From: Planococcus soli
Lineage (GTDB): Bacteria; Bacillota; Bacilli; Bacillales_A; Planococcaceae
Length of the DNA stretch: 64,000 nucleotides
Assembly (NCBI RefSeq): GCF_016881065.1
Contig: NZ_WXYN01000051.1
Span: 558,001 to 622,000, forward strand
Direction: 5' to 3'
Below are positions 37,123-45,974 of the stretch, piece after piece (positions within the stretch are counted from its first letter, which is position 1; every line of letters starts with the position of its first letter). The notes beneath the pieces were generated by a model that saw only the letters and a list, made by a program, of their open reading frames with translations, did no database searches and was not told the DNA's origin. Made by a program: the position numbers and the translations under genes.

Positions 37123-38145
37123 ATGACTGCATTGGGTTTTTATAAACCCAATTCAACAACAGAGGCACCTAATTTCGAACGGGTAGAACTTGAACGCCCT
37201 AAAGCTACCGGCAGAAACTTGCTGGTTGAGGTAAAGGCGATTTCAGTCAATCCAACTGATTTAAAGACGCGGGACGGCAAGAAGGAAGATGACTCATCAG
37301 TAACAATTGTCGGCCGTGACGCTGCTGGAGTAGTTGTCGAAGTAGGAGAAGATTGCAGTTTCTTCCAAGTGGGAGATGAAGTTTTCTATGCGGGAACGAG
37401 CAATATTCCAGGGAGTTTGAGTGAAGTCCAACTGGTAGACGAGCGGATAGTGGGCAAAAAGCCGAAGAACATCGGTTTTCCAGAAGCGGCAGCTCTGCCT
37501 TTGACCAGCATCACAGCGTGCGAAGCAATTTTTGATCGGCTGGGTGCCTCACGGGAACCGGCTGACAACAAAGACAAAGTAATCTTAATCATTGGAGCAG
37601 CTGGTGGAGTAGGATCGGTTGCGACCCAAATTTCCAAACTTGCCGGCTTGACCGTAGTAGGCACAGCTTCACGTCCAGAATCAAAAGAGTGGGCGTTGGA
37701 ACACGGCGCAGATCATATCATCAATCACCACGAGGCATTCGGACCGCAACTGGAAGCTCTCGGATTTTCAGGGGTTCATTACATTTTCAGCCTGACTAAT
37801 GTAGATGACCACATGGAAAACATGGCAAAAACAATCTTGCCGCAAGGAAAAATCTGCTCGATTCTGCCAGCTTTCAAGCCGCTTTCCCTGGAGCTGTTTT
37901 CGAAATCTGTTACGTTTTCCTATGAACTTATGTACACGCGTTCAGTTTTCCAAACAGAAGATATGGTTTCCCAGCACCATATTCTGACGCAAATTTCTGA
38001 CTGGGTGGAAAAAGAAGAAGTCCGCTCGACCATGACCAAGCATTTGTCGCCTCTCAATCCGGAAACTTTAAAAGAAGCCTACAATGGCCTTTTAACGGGA
38101 CGGACAATCGGCAAGATCGTAGTAGAAGGACCGATACAAAAATAA
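37123..38145 (+). CDS. Zinc-free quinone-oxidoreductase-like alcohol dehydrogenase family protein
   Basis: 340 residues from ATG 37123. MDR fold: VKAISVNPTDLKTRDG, GRDAAGVVVEVG and the NAD(P)-binding GAAGGVGSVATQIS (~160). The cysteine and histidine zinc ligands of true alcohol dehydrogenases are missing, so it is likely an NADPH:quinone reductase of the ZntB-like class. Start is uncertain: 37123 matches family N-termini but lacks a clear ribosome site; ATG 37093 follows GGGGAAG. Probably stress- or detox-related, by family only. Confidence 0.82.
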   Translation: MTALGFYKPNSTTEAPNFERVELERPKATGRNLLVEVKAISVNPTDLKTRDGKKEDDSSVTIVGRDAAGVVVEVGEDCSFFQVGDEVFYAGTSNIPGSLSEVQLVDERIVGKKPKNIGFPEAAALPLTSITACEAIFDRLGASREPADNKDKVILIIGAAGGVGSVATQISKLAGLTVVGTASRPESKEWALEHGADHIINHHEAFGPQLEALGFSGVHYIFSLTNVDDHMENMAKTILPQGKICSILPAFKPLSLELFSKSVTFSYELMYTRSVFQTEDMVSQHHILTQISDWVEKEEVRSTMTKHLSPLNPETLKEAYNGLLTGRTIGKIVVEGPIQK

Positions 38146-38155
38146 ATTTATACAG

Positions 38156-38200
38156 CAAAAAGCAGGCATTACTCCTATAAGAGTAGCGCCTGCTTTTTTT
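38156..38200. terminator. Bidirectional terminator
   Basis: AAAAGCAGGC ... GCCTGCTTTTTTT with inner ATTACTC/GAGTAG pairing; between convergent oxidoreductase (+) and yqkF (-). Confidence 0.85.
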
Positions 38201-38214
38201 GATCATTGAATCGC

Positions 38215-39117
38215 TTATTCCCGGTGTTCCTGGTAAATATCCTGGCGCGTCAGTTTTTTTGCCTGTGCAATTTGTTCGGCTGATACCGGGGTGTTGTAGG
38301 CATCAATGGTTGCTTTGATCTGATCCGCAGAACTGGCACCTGCCACGACCGAACTGATCGTGTTGTGCTCTAATACGCTGTGCAATGCTACTGCATGGAG
38401 ATTATCGTGAACCGCCAATAGTTTTTCCAGAACAGTTTTTAATTCAGAATCACTATAGCTTAAGTAGCCATCCATTTTAACTGCACGCTGAAGTCCTTCG
38501 CCAGTCAACAACCCTTTTGCCAAGGATCCGCGCGTCACCACGGACTTGCCGGCTTGGCCAATGCTGTCAAGCAGTTCTTCCGGGCGGCGGTCCAACAGGC
38601 TGTATTGCATCATGATCGAGGCGATGTTTCCGTTTGCCAAAAAACGTTTGATGACATTTGGGCGAATTGAGGAAATGCCATAAGCACGAATCAAGCCTTC
38701 TTTTTTCAATTCTTCAAAAGCTTCAATAGTTTCTTCTGAATCATCGTTAATCATGCCGCCATGCAATTGATACAGATCGATGTAATCTGTCTGAAGGCGC
38801 TTTAGGCTCGCATGGATCTGTTCTTTAATGTACGCTTTGGTTGGATTCCAGTTGACTTCATCTGACTCAGTACTCCACTGGTTCCCCACTTTGGTGGCCA
38901 GCACAATATCATTTCGGTGGCGCTTTAATGCTTCGCCGACCACTTCTTCGTTTTTGCCCTTATTATACAAATCGGCAGTATCAAAATAATTGATGCCCTG
39001 TGCAATTGCTTCGTCAACAATGCTGCCTGCTTTTTTGGCATCACTCGGCAAAGACATACATCCCAGAGCGATCTCGCTTACTTCAATTCCGCTATTGCCC
39101 AAAAAGTTTTTCTTCAT
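38215..39117 (-). CDS. yqkF: Aldo/keto reductase YqkF
   Basis: 300 residues from ATG at 39117, preceded by GAGGTGGAG. AKR tetrad: Asp in FDTADLYNKG, Tyr of the same segment, Lys in VLATKVGNQ and His in YQLHGG. NADPH site at the C-terminus (AGASSADQIKATI). Broad carbonyl reductase, substrate not deducible. The open frame continues upstream for ~175 codons but only because it runs antisense to nudF. Divergent from nudF, as in B. subtilis. Confidence 0.9.
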   Translation of the reverse strand: MKKNFLGNSGIEVSEIALGCMSLPSDAKKAGSIVDEAIAQGINYFDTADLYNKGKNEEVVGEALKRHRNDIVLATKVGNQWSTESDEVNWNPTKAYIKEQIHASLKRLQTDYIDLYQLHGGMINDDSEETIEAFEELKKEGLIRAYGISSIRPNVIKRFLANGNIASIMMQYSLLDRRPEELLDSIGQAGKSVVTRGSLAKGLLTGEGLQRAVKMDGYLSYSDSELKTVLEKLLAVHDNLHAVALHSVLEHNTISSVVAGASSADQIKATIDAYNTPVSAEQIAQAKKLTRQDIYQEHRE

Positions 39118-39196
39118 TTCTCCACCTCGTTTAGTCTGTCGTCCCCTATATGGTATACTTTTCCTTAGAGAAACCACAAATGAAAAGAGGATTTCA

Positions 39197-39748
39197 ATGA
39201 AAAAGTTTGAAGAAAAAACCATCCATTCCAATCGCTTGTACGAAGGGAAAATCATCAACTTGAAAGTTGATGAAGTGTCTCTTCCAAATGGCCATACATC
39301 TAAACGTGAATTAGTCGAGCACCCGGGAGCAGTTGCCATCATTGCCATCACTCCGGAAAACAAAATCATCTTGGTGGAGCAGTACCGGAAAGCACTGGAG
39401 CGTTCACTGATAGAAATTCCAGCGGGCAAGCTCGAGCCTGGAGAAGCACCGGAATACACCGCAATGCGTGAACTGGAAGAGGAGACAGGGTATACCGCTG
39501 AAAAGCTGGTTAAAATCCAGACTTTTGCGACCTCTCCAGGCTTCGCCAACGAAGTGGTCCATCTGTTTGCGGCTGAAGGCTTAAGCAAAGCCACTAATGG
39601 TGCGGTGTTGGACGATGATGAATTTGTAGAGTTGATGGAAGTGACCATTGAAGAAGCAGAGCAAATGGTCGTTGATGAAAAGATTTATGATGCAAAAACC
39701 GCTTTTGCTGTGCTGTGGGCAAAACAGCGATTTTCAATTGAGAATTGA
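39197..39748 (+). CDS. nudF: ADP-ribose pyrophosphatase (NUDIX hydrolase)
   Basis: 183 residues, ATG 39197 after AAAGAGG. Complete Nudix box G-x5-E-x7-RELxEETGY at ~80-102 (GKLEPGEAPEY then AMRELEEETGY), preceded by EIPAG, and the proline downstream (SPGF) characteristic of ADP-ribose pyrophosphatases. Hydrolyses ADP-ribose to AMP and ribose 5-phosphate. The 3' end shows a weak hairpin GAGAATTG/CAATTCTC that may terminate it. Confidence 0.94.
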   Translation: MKKFEEKTIHSNRLYEGKIINLKVDEVSLPNGHTSKRELVEHPGAVAIIAITPENKIILVEQYRKALERSLIEIPAGKLEPGEAPEYTAMRELEEETGYTAEKLVKIQTFATSPGFANEVVHLFAAEGLSKATNGAVLDDDEFVELMEVTIEEAEQMVVDEKIYDAKTAFAVLWAKQRFSIEN

Positions 39749-39761
39749 AACAATTCTCTCT

Positions 39762-39776
39762 TTATAACGATTATAA
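39762..39776. promoter_or_regulatory. PerR box upstream of fur
   Basis: TTATAACGATTATAA agrees with the PerR consensus TTATAAT-N-ATTATAA at all but one position. It lies about 20 bp upstream of the -35 of fur. B. subtilis fur is also a PerR target. Confidence 0.8.
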
Positions 39777-39796
39777 TTAAAGGGCAGATAGTATTG

Positions 39797-39826
39797 TTGT
39801 AATTGAGAACTCCCTTTTGATATAAT
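39797..39826 (+). promoter_or_regulatory. fur promoter
   Basis: TTGTAA, 18-bp spacer, TATAAT with a TG-type extended -10 (TTGATATAAT). Confidence 0.65.
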
Positions 39827-39852
39827 AAAGGCAGTTTGAGGGAGGGCGTCGC

Positions 39853-40314
39853 ATGGAAACCAGGATTGATCGGATTAAAAAGCAATTACACGCTGCGAGT
39901 TACAAATTGACGCCACAGCGTGAAGCGACAGTTCGAGTTTTGTTAGACCATGAAGAAGACCATTTGAGTGCAGAGGACGTCTATCTTTTAGTAAAAGATA
40001 TTGCACCGGAAATCGGATTGGCAACTGTGTACCGTACACTAGAACTTTTAACAGAATTAAAAATTGTCGATAAAATAAATTTTGGTGACGGCGTGTCGCG
40101 CTATGATTTGCGTCAGGAAGGCGCAGCACATTTTCACCATCACCTTGTGTGCCTGGAATGTGGAGCAGTGGATGAAATACAGGAAGATCTATTGGAAGAT
40201 GTGGAGAATATCGTAGAGAAACGCTGGAATTTCCAAATTAAAGACCACCGTCTTACTTTCCATGGCATCTGCTGGCGCTGCAACGACAGCAATTCTCAAA
40301 ATCCATCAGAATAA
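39853..40314 (+). CDS. fur: Ferric uptake regulator Fur
   Basis: 153 residues, RBS GAGGGAGGG. Winged-helix DNA-binding half (LTPQREATVRVLLDHEEDHLSAEDVY, EIGLATVYRTLELL) and metal-binding half with FHHHLVCLECGAVDE and the second cysteine pair CWRC for structural zinc. The His-rich HFHHHLVCLECG pattern and position before xerD identify Fur rather than PerR or Zur. Represses iron uptake when iron is sufficient; a PerR box precedes it. Confidence 0.94.
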   Translation: METRIDRIKKQLHAASYKLTPQREATVRVLLDHEEDHLSAEDVYLLVKDIAPEIGLATVYRTLELLTELKIVDKINFGDGVSRYDLRQEGAAHFHHHLVCLECGAVDEIQEDLLEDVENIVEKRWNFQIKDHRLTFHGICWRCNDSNSQNPSE

Positions 40315-40322
40315 CGGATGCC

Positions 40323-40356
40323 AAAAGGACGGCCCATAATGGCCGTCCTTTTTTTA
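40323..40356 (+). terminator. Intrinsic terminator after fur
   Basis: AAAGGACGGCC/GGCCGTCCTTT stem, six-base loop, T-run. Confidence 0.9.
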
Positions 40357-40424
40357 TGGAAAAACAGAAAAGCTTTAGCGGTAGAATGATTGCCTTAAAT
40401 ATAAAAAACCAAGGAGGCAGACGC

Positions 40425-41327
40425 ATGAACTTTGGCAAAGATGCACTCGACGACTACCTGCATTTTCTGCGTGTTGAAAAACAGCTTGCAGATAATACTT
40501 TATCTTCATACCAACGGGATCTCAACGTCTATCTGCAGTATTTAAAAAAAGTGGAGCAGCTGGAGTCCCTAAGCAAAGTTGAGCGGGTACATATATTAAA
40601 TCACTTGCGCCACTTGAAGGATTCGACGAAAACGCCGCGAACTGTTGCGCGCCATATTTCGTCTATTCGTTCGTTTCACCAATTTCTAATTCGTGAACGC
40701 ATTGTTGAGACCGACCCTACTGTCCATTTGGAGATGCCTCAGATGGACAAGAAACTGCCGAATATCCTGTCTATTGAAGAAGTGGATGTGTTGATGCAGG
40801 CGCCTGCAACTAATAAAGCTAATGGGCTGCGGGATCTGGCGATGCTGGAACTGTTATACGCCAGCGGAATGCGAATCAGTGAATGCATCAATTTGGATGT
40901 GGAAGATGTCCATTTGACGATGGGATTTGTCCGCTGTACAGGAAAAGGCGGAAAAGAGCGCATTATACCTTTAGGTAAATCAGCGCTGAATTCCTGCCAA
41001 ACCTATCTTGAAAAAGGGCGGATAGACTTGCTGAAAAGTGGAGAAAAAACCGATGCCATGTTCATCAATCAACGCGGCAAACGGCTGACCCGCCAAGGCT
41101 TTTGGAAACTGCTCAAGCAGCATGCCCAAAAAGCTGGAATCCAAAAACAATTGACGCCGCACACGCTGCGCCATTCTTTCGCTACACACCTGCTGGAAAA
41201 TGGAGCGGACATACGGGCAGTCCAGGAAATGCTGGGCCATGCAGATATTTCAACAACCCAAATTTATACTCACGTCAGCAAAACACGCCTTAAAGATGTG
41301 TATTCCCAATTTCATCCACGTGCTTAA
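40425..41327 (+). CDS. xerD: Tyrosine recombinase XerD (RipX)
   Basis: 300 residues, ATG 40425 after AAGGAGG. SAM-like N-terminal core-binding domain, then the catalytic set R (YASGMRISE, ~148), K (TGKGGKER, ~172), H-x-x-R (HTLRHSFATHLL, ~245), H (LGHADIS) and nucleophile Tyr (TQIYTHV, ~280). Resolves chromosome dimers at dif with XerC/CodV. Not a mobile integrase: standard position between fur and deoB. Confidence 0.95.
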   Translation: MNFGKDALDDYLHFLRVEKQLADNTLSSYQRDLNVYLQYLKKVEQLESLSKVERVHILNHLRHLKDSTKTPRTVARHISSIRSFHQFLIRERIVETDPTVHLEMPQMDKKLPNILSIEEVDVLMQAPATNKANGLRDLAMLELLYASGMRISECINLDVEDVHLTMGFVRCTGKGGKERIIPLGKSALNSCQTYLEKGRIDLLKSGEKTDAMFINQRGKRLTRQGFWKLLKQHAQKAGIQKQLTPHTLRHSFATHLLENGADIRAVQEMLGHADISTTQIYTHVSKTRLKDVYSQFHPRA

Positions 41328-41398
41328 AAAAAGAGGTCTGACTTCCGACAAGGGACGGATATGTGGTAAGATAAAAGCGAAAATAAGGAGGAAGACTT

Positions 41399-42586
41399 AT
41401 GACAAACAAACCTTTTAACCGTGTACATTTAGTTGTATTGGATTCAGTGGGGATCGGTGAAGCACCGGACGCTGAAGCTTTTGGAGATACAGGATCAGAT
41501 ACGCTCGGCCATATTGCAGAAGCAGTTGGCGGGTTGAACATGCCGAACATGGAGAAGCTGGGACTTGCAAACATCGTTCCGGTGAAAGGGCTTGCAGCCG
41601 CAAAATCTCCTTCAGCTTATTACGGGAAATTACAGGAAGCTTCTGTCGGAAAAGACACGATGACAGGCCATTGGGAGATCATGGGCTTAAACATCGATAC
41701 ACCTTTTAAAGTTTATCCAGACGGTTTTCCGGAAGAATTGATCCAGCAGCTGGAGGAAAAGACAGGCCGTAAAGTTCTAGGCAATAAACCGGCCAGCGGC
41801 ACTGAAATTCTGGATGAACTTGGCCAGCAGCATATGGAGACGGGAGCTATCATCGTCTATACATCGGCTGATCCGGTTTTGCAGATTGCGGCTCATGAAG
41901 AAATCATTCCATTGGAAGAGCTTTACCGCATTTGTGAGATAGCACGGGAATTGACATTAGAGCCTGAATATTTAGTCGGCCGTGTTATTGCGCGTCCATT
42001 CCTGGGCCAGCCTGGAGCCTTCAAGCGGACAACAAATCGCCACGATTATGCTCTGGCGCCATTTGACCGCACTGTCATGAACGAGCTGAAAGATGGCGGA
42101 AAAGATGTCATCGCCATCGGGAAAATAGATGATATCTACAATGGTGCAGGGGTTACAAAATCTTTGCGGACAAAAGACAATATGGATGGCATGGACAAGC
42201 TCGTGCAAGTTGCCGGTGAAGATTTCCATGGGTTGAGCTTCTTGAATCTGGTGGACTTTGATGCACTTTATGGCCATCGCCGAGATCCGCAAGGGTATGG
42301 AGATGCACTGGAGGCATTCGATGTCCGGTTGCCTGAAGTGCTGGAAAAAATGCAGGAAGATGACTTGTTGATCATTACAGCAGATCATGGCAATGATCCT
42401 ACATTCCCTGGCACTGATCATACTCGTGAATACGTGCCGCTATTAGTTTATTCGCCGCGTTTTTCTGGCGGCGAGCAGCTGGAAACAGGCAAAACATTCT
42501 CGGATATCGGCGCTACTATTGCTGAAAACTTTTCAGTAGCGATGCCTAAATTCGGCAAGAGTTTTTTAGCTCGTTTAAATAAATAA
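41399..42586 (+). CDS. deoB: Phosphopentomutase
   Basis: 395 residues, RBS AGGAGGAAG. Alkaline-phosphatase-fold metal sites: [14 protein letters not shown] at the start, catalytic Thr in [12 protein letters not shown] (~85), [10 protein letters not shown] and [11 protein letters not shown]. Interconverts ribose/deoxyribose 1- and 5-phosphates in nucleoside salvage; works with the nucleoside phosphorylase encoded next. Confidence 0.97.
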   Translation: MTNKPFNRVHLVVLDSVGIGEAPDAEAFGDTGSDTLGHIAEAVGGLNMPNMEKLGLANIVPVKGLAAAKSPSAYYGKLQEASVGKDTMTGHWEIMGLNIDTPFKVYPDGFPEELIQQLEEKTGRKVLGNKPASGTEILDELGQQHMETGAIIVYTSADPVLQIAAHEEIIPLEELYRICEIARELTLEPEYLVGRVIARPFLGQPGAFKRTTNRHDYALAPFDRTVMNELKDGGKDVIAIGKIDDIYNGAGVTKSLRTKDNMDGMDKLVQVAGEDFHGLSFLNLVDFDALYGHRRDPQGYGDALEAFDVRLPEVLEKMQEDDLLIITADHGNDPTFPGTDHTREYVPLLVYSPRFSGGEQLETGKTFSDIGATIAENFSVAMPKFGKSFLARLNK

Positions 42587-42591
42587 AAAAG

Positions 42592-42681
42592 GAACAAATC
42601 AGCAGCAACTCCTAAGGGAACGGTGGAGCGATAAATCAGCAGGCGAAAATCTTTAGATCAACTTATATAGTTGATTTGTTC
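42592..42681 (+). other. Inverted repeats with mutually exclusive pairings between deoB and pdp
   Basis: GAACAAATCA (42592) is perfectly complementary to TGATTTGTTC (42672-42681), enclosing 70 bases. The right arm shares bases with a local hairpin ATCAAC/GTTGAT (42657-42675), and ACTCC/GGAG pairing is possible inside. No T-run follows. May be an attenuator or an mRNA-stabilising structure; no known riboswitch class recognised. Confidence 0.4.
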
Positions 42682-42711
42682 AGAAACTAACCTACAAAGG
42701 CGGTAGTATTC

Positions 42712-44016
42712 ATGAGAATGGTAGATTTGATTGAAAAGAAAAGAGACGGCAACGAGTTATCGACTGAAGAAATCAAGTTCGTCATCACCGGCTATACAAA
42801 TGGAGACATTGAAGATTACCAGATGAGTGCTTTCCTGATGGCTGTTTATTTTCAGAATATGACAGAACGGGAGCGGGCAGACCTGACAATGGCCATGGCT
42901 GAGTCAGGGGATCAAATCGACTTGTCGGCAATTAAAGGCATCAAGGTCGATAAGCACTCTACCGGCGGTGTCGGCGATACAACCACTCTTGTACTTGGAC
43001 CATTAGTCGCAGCATGCGGTGTTCCGGTTGCCAAAATGAGCGGACGCGGCCTTGGACATACAGGGGGAACCATTGATAAATTAGAAGCAATTGATGGTTT
43101 CCATGTAGAACTGTCGACTGAGGATTTCATCAAACAAGTAAATGACCATAAACTCGCAGTGATTGGCCAAAGCGGCAATCTGACTCCTGCAGATAAAAAA
43201 ATGTATGCACTCCGTGATGTAACAGGAACTGTCAACAGCATTCCCTTGATCGCCAGCTCGATCATGAGCAAAAAAATCGCAGCTGGAGCTGACGCTATCG
43301 TTCTAGACGTTAAAACAGGCGAAGGTGCATTTATGAAAACGCCGGAAGATGCCAAAGAATTAGCGCACGCGATGGTTGGAATCGGAAACGCGACAGGCAG
43401 AAAAACGATGGCCATCATTTCGGATATGAGCCAGCCTCTGGGCTTTGCCATTGGCAACGCTCTGGAAGTCAAAGAAGCGATTGAAACCCTGCAAGGCAAA
43501 GGACCAGAAGATTTGACGGAATTGTGCATGGTGCTCGGCAGCCAGATGGTAGTTGTCGGCGGCAAGGCAGATACGTTGGAAGAAGCACGGAAGATGCTCG
43601 AAAACGTAATTGAAAATGGGCAAGCACTGGAATTCTTCAAGCAGTTTATAGCCGATCAGGGCGGCAATCCGGCAGTGGTGGATGATGTCACATTATTGCC
43701 ACAAGCTGAATTTGTTACAGAAGTCCCTTCCAAAGAAGAAGGCTACATTTCGTTTATGGAAGCAGATGAGATTGGCACAGCGGCTATGGTGCTGGGAGCA
43801 GGCAGAGCAACAAAAGAATCTAAAATCGACTTGGCTGTCGGCATTGTCCTTCACAAAAAAGTAGGGGACTTCGTTAAAGCCGGCGAGTCGATCGCTACAA
43901 TTTATTCCAACACACAAGAACTCGCAGAATGTTCTAATATGATATATAATAGTATCGAATATACAAGTGAACCGGTTGAAAAAATCAAGCTAATTTCTGC
44001 TTTGATCACCGATTGA
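42712..44016 (+). CDS. pdp: Pyrimidine-nucleoside phosphorylase
   Basis: 434 residues starting [13 protein letters not shown], as in B. subtilis Pdp. Phosphate-site signature [13 protein letters not shown] (~80) and [17 protein letters not shown] (~110). Splits uridine, thymidine or deoxyuridine to base and (deoxy)ribose 1-phosphate, which deoB then converts. In B. subtilis the purine enzyme pupG follows deoB; here the pyrimidine enzyme takes that place. Confidence 0.96.
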   Translation: MRMVDLIEKKRDGNELSTEEIKFVITGYTNGDIEDYQMSAFLMAVYFQNMTERERADLTMAMAESGDQIDLSAIKGIKVDKHSTGGVGDTTTLVLGPLVAACGVPVAKMSGRGLGHTGGTIDKLEAIDGFHVELSTEDFIKQVNDHKLAVIGQSGNLTPADKKMYALRDVTGTVNSIPLIASSIMSKKIAAGADAIVLDVKTGEGAFMKTPEDAKELAHAMVGIGNATGRKTMAIISDMSQPLGFAIGNALEVKEAIETLQGKGPEDLTELCMVLGSQMVVVGGKADTLEEARKMLENVIENGQALEFFKQFIADQGGNPAVVDDVTLLPQAEFVTEVPSKEEGYISFMEADEIGTAAMVLGAGRATKESKIDLAVGIVLHKKVGDFVKAGESIATIYSNTQELAECSNMIYNSIEYTSEPVEKIKLISALITD

Positions 44017-44019
44017 CAA

Positions 44020-44055
44020 AAAATCTTGCTGGGTAGCTGCTCAGCAAGATTTTTC
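44020..44055 (+). terminator. Intrinsic terminator after pdp
   Basis: 12-bp stem AAAATCTTGCTG / CAGCAAGATTTT, ten-base loop. Lies within an upstream in-frame extension of lysA, which argues against the extended start. Confidence 0.85.
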
Positions 44056-44085
44056 ACATACATATACCATCAGGAGGGGCTTTTA

Positions 44086-45408
44086 TTGCATTTATACGGC
44101 ACACAAACTATTAATGAGCAGGGCCATTTGACGATTGGCGGAACCGATTCGGTAGAATTGGCGAAAACATATGGCACACCGCTGTACGTCTACGATATTC
44201 AATTATTCCGGGACCGTGCAAAAGCATTTCAGCAAACCTTTGAAGAAGCGGGAATCGGCTATCAGGTTGCATATGCGAGCAAAGCATTTTCTACCATCGC
44301 CATTTACCAAGTAGCAGCGGAAGAAAACCTGTCGCTGGATGTTGTTTCTGCTGGTGAATTGTACACAGCCGTAAAAGCAGGATTCCCGGTTGAAAAGATT
44401 CATTTCCACGGCAACAATAAAAGTTTGGAAGAGTTGCAGATGGCGTTTGAAGTAGGGATCGGCTGCATTGTAGTCGATAATTTCCATGAAATTAGCTTAT
44501 TGAAGAAACTTTCCGAGCAATCCAAACGACCAATGAACATCTTGTTGCGCGTAACTCCTGGAATTGAAGCACACACACACGACTACATCACGACCGGGCA
44601 GGAAGATTCAAAGTTCGGCTTTGACTTGAAGAACGGCCAGGCAGATCGAGCATTTCAGCAAACTTATGACCACGAGTATTTGAAGTTGATGGGCCTTCAT
44701 TGCCATATTGGCTCTCAAATCTTTGATACAGGGGCATTTCAGTTGGCAGCAGAAAAGCTGCTCCAGAAAATGGCTGGATGGAAATCAGCATTTGGCTACA
44801 CGTGTCCGGTATTAAATCTCGGAGGAGGTTTCGGCATCCGATATACAGAGGAAGATGCCCCGCTTGAACCCGCTGTTTATGTAGAACAGATGATTCGCAC
44901 GGTCAAGCAGACTTCGGAAGCTTCAGGCTATCCGGTTCCTGAAATTTGGATTGAACCGGGCCGCTCGCTGATTGGCGATGCCGGTACGACACTTTATACG
45001 ATTGGCTCAACGAAAGAAGTGCCGGGTACCCGCAACTATGCGGCGGTAGACGGCGGCATGTCAGATAATATCCGGCCAGCTTTATACGGAGCAAAATACA
45101 GTTCACTGATAGCCAATAAAGCAAATGCTGCATTGACTGAACAATACACGATTGCAGGGAAATGCTGTGAATCAGGAGATAAACTCATCGAACAAGCCGA
45201 TCTGCCTCCTGTTGAAGCCGGAGATTTGCTCAGTGTTTTCTGTACAGGCGCCTACGGCTATTCAATGGCAAGCAACTACAACCGTATTGCACGGCCTGCT
45301 GTTGTTTTCGTCGAAAATGGTGCGCATCAGCTTGTAGTCAAGCGTGAAACCAACGAAGATTTAGTTAAACAGGATTTGAGCTATTCCAAAAAGGCTGTTC
45401 AACAATGA
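44086..45408 (+). CDS. lysA: Diaminopimelate decarboxylase
   Basis: 440 residues from TTG 44086, six bases after AGGAGGGG. PLP lysine in YASKAFSTIA (~62), HGNNKSLEEL, glycine loop VLNLGGGFGIRY (~245) and CESGDKL (active-site cysteine). Makes L-lysine from meso-diaminopimelate; no lysine riboswitch or T-box was seen upstream. Its stop codon overlaps the start of a 34-codon ORF. Confidence 0.95.
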   Translation: MHLYGTQTINEQGHLTIGGTDSVELAKTYGTPLYVYDIQLFRDRAKAFQQTFEEAGIGYQVAYASKAFSTIAIYQVAAEENLSLDVVSAGELYTAVKAGFPVEKIHFHGNNKSLEELQMAFEVGIGCIVVDNFHEISLLKKLSEQSKRPMNILLRVTPGIEAHTHDYITTGQEDSKFGFDLKNGQADRAFQQTYDHEYLKLMGLHCHIGSQIFDTGAFQLAAEKLLQKMAGWKSAFGYTCPVLNLGGGFGIRYTEEDAPLEPAVYVEQMIRTVKQTSEASGYPVPEIWIEPGRSLIGDAGTTLYTIGSTKEVPGTRNYAAVDGGMSDNIRPALYGAKYSSLIANKANAALTEQYTIAGKCCESGDKLIEQADLPPVEAGDLLSVFCTGAYGYSMASNYNRIARPAVVFVENGAHQLVVKRETNEDLVKQDLSYSKKAVQQ

Positions 45409-45509
45409 AAAAAGGGAATCTTGTCTTGCTGCTTTTTATTTTAGCTATGGCCATCGCCTGGGGATTTGTTTATTGGGTATTTTTCGCAGAAAATGTCGCG
45501 GGCGGCTGA
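45405..45509 (+). CDS. Short membrane-protein ORF overlapping the lysA stop (34 aa)
   Basis: ATG at 45405 overlaps the lysA TGA (ATGA), the arrangement used for translational coupling. The product is two Lys, then one hydrophobic helix (NLVLLLFILAMAIAWGFVYW) and a short tail ending GG. No strong ribosome site of its own. It looks like a small single-pass membrane peptide; conservation is untested, so it may be chance. Confidence 0.45.
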   Translation: MKKGNLVLLLFILAMAIAWGFVYWVFFAENVAGG

Positions 45510-45589
45510 AAAGTTGCTCTCTTGAGTTATCAAGAGAACTATAGTAGTATGGTAAAAGCCGCTTTTAGACGAAAATGAGGGATTTAATT

Positions 45590-45949
45590 ATGTTATTCAG
45601 ATATAAAAAATCATTCGAAAAGATCGCTATGGGGCTGCTGTCATTTATGCCTAAAGAGCGAGAACTAAAAAAACTGCAGCAAACTATGCACATTTACGAA
45701 GAGAATCCGGATTGGCAGTTATTCCTTTGGAAAAAAGGGGATGATTTCGTCGGGTTATTAGGTGTGGAAGTTGGCGAAAAGTCATATACGATCCATCATT
45801 TATCTGTGAACCCTTCGCATCGCGGAGATGGAATTGGCCATGAAATGGTGGACAAAATTCAAGATATCATGCAAGACCGCAAAATGCTTGCAACAGAAGA
45901 AACCGAAGCGTTTCTAAAAAAATGCCCAGTAAAAAAAGGCGGCCTTTAA
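45590..45949 (+). CDS. ribT: GNAT-fold protein RibT
   Basis: 119 residues, ATG 45590 after GAGGG. The start FRYKKSFEKIAMGLLSFMP and the acetyl-CoA-binding NPSHRGDGIGHEMV match RibT of B. subtilis, where it is the last gene of the riboflavin operon. Here ribDEAH are absent beside it, yet it keeps its place before ypuF and scpA. It may acetylate a riboflavin-related molecule; function unproven. Confidence 0.88.
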   Translation: MLFRYKKSFEKIAMGLLSFMPKERELKKLQQTMHIYEENPDWQLFLWKKGDDFVGLLGVEVGEKSYTIHHLSVNPSHRGDGIGHEMVDKIQDIMQDRKMLATEETEAFLKKCPVKKGGL

Positions 45950-45974
45950 GTTAAAGGTTCCGCCTTTTTTTTTG
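45931..45974. terminator. Bidirectional terminator between ribT and ypuF
   Basis: AAAAAGGCGG ... CCGCCTTTTT with inner CCTTTAA/TTAAAGG pairing; contains both stop codons of the convergent genes. Confidence 0.85.

Noticed and set aside
39118-39648. N-terminal extension of the aldo/keto reductase gene to 477 codons
   Set aside because: The extension is antisense to nudF; the ATG at 39117 has the ribosome site and the family N-terminus.
40425-41327. Tyrosine recombinase as a phage or island integrase
   Set aside because: Sequence and position (fur-xerD-deoB) identify the housekeeping XerD.
44026-44085. Upstream in-frame start for lysA
   Set aside because: It would run through the pdp terminator; the TTG at 44086 has the ribosome site.
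44056-44085. Lysine riboswitch or T-box before lysA
   Set aside because: Only about 70 bases separate pdp and lysA and none of the conserved blocks is present.
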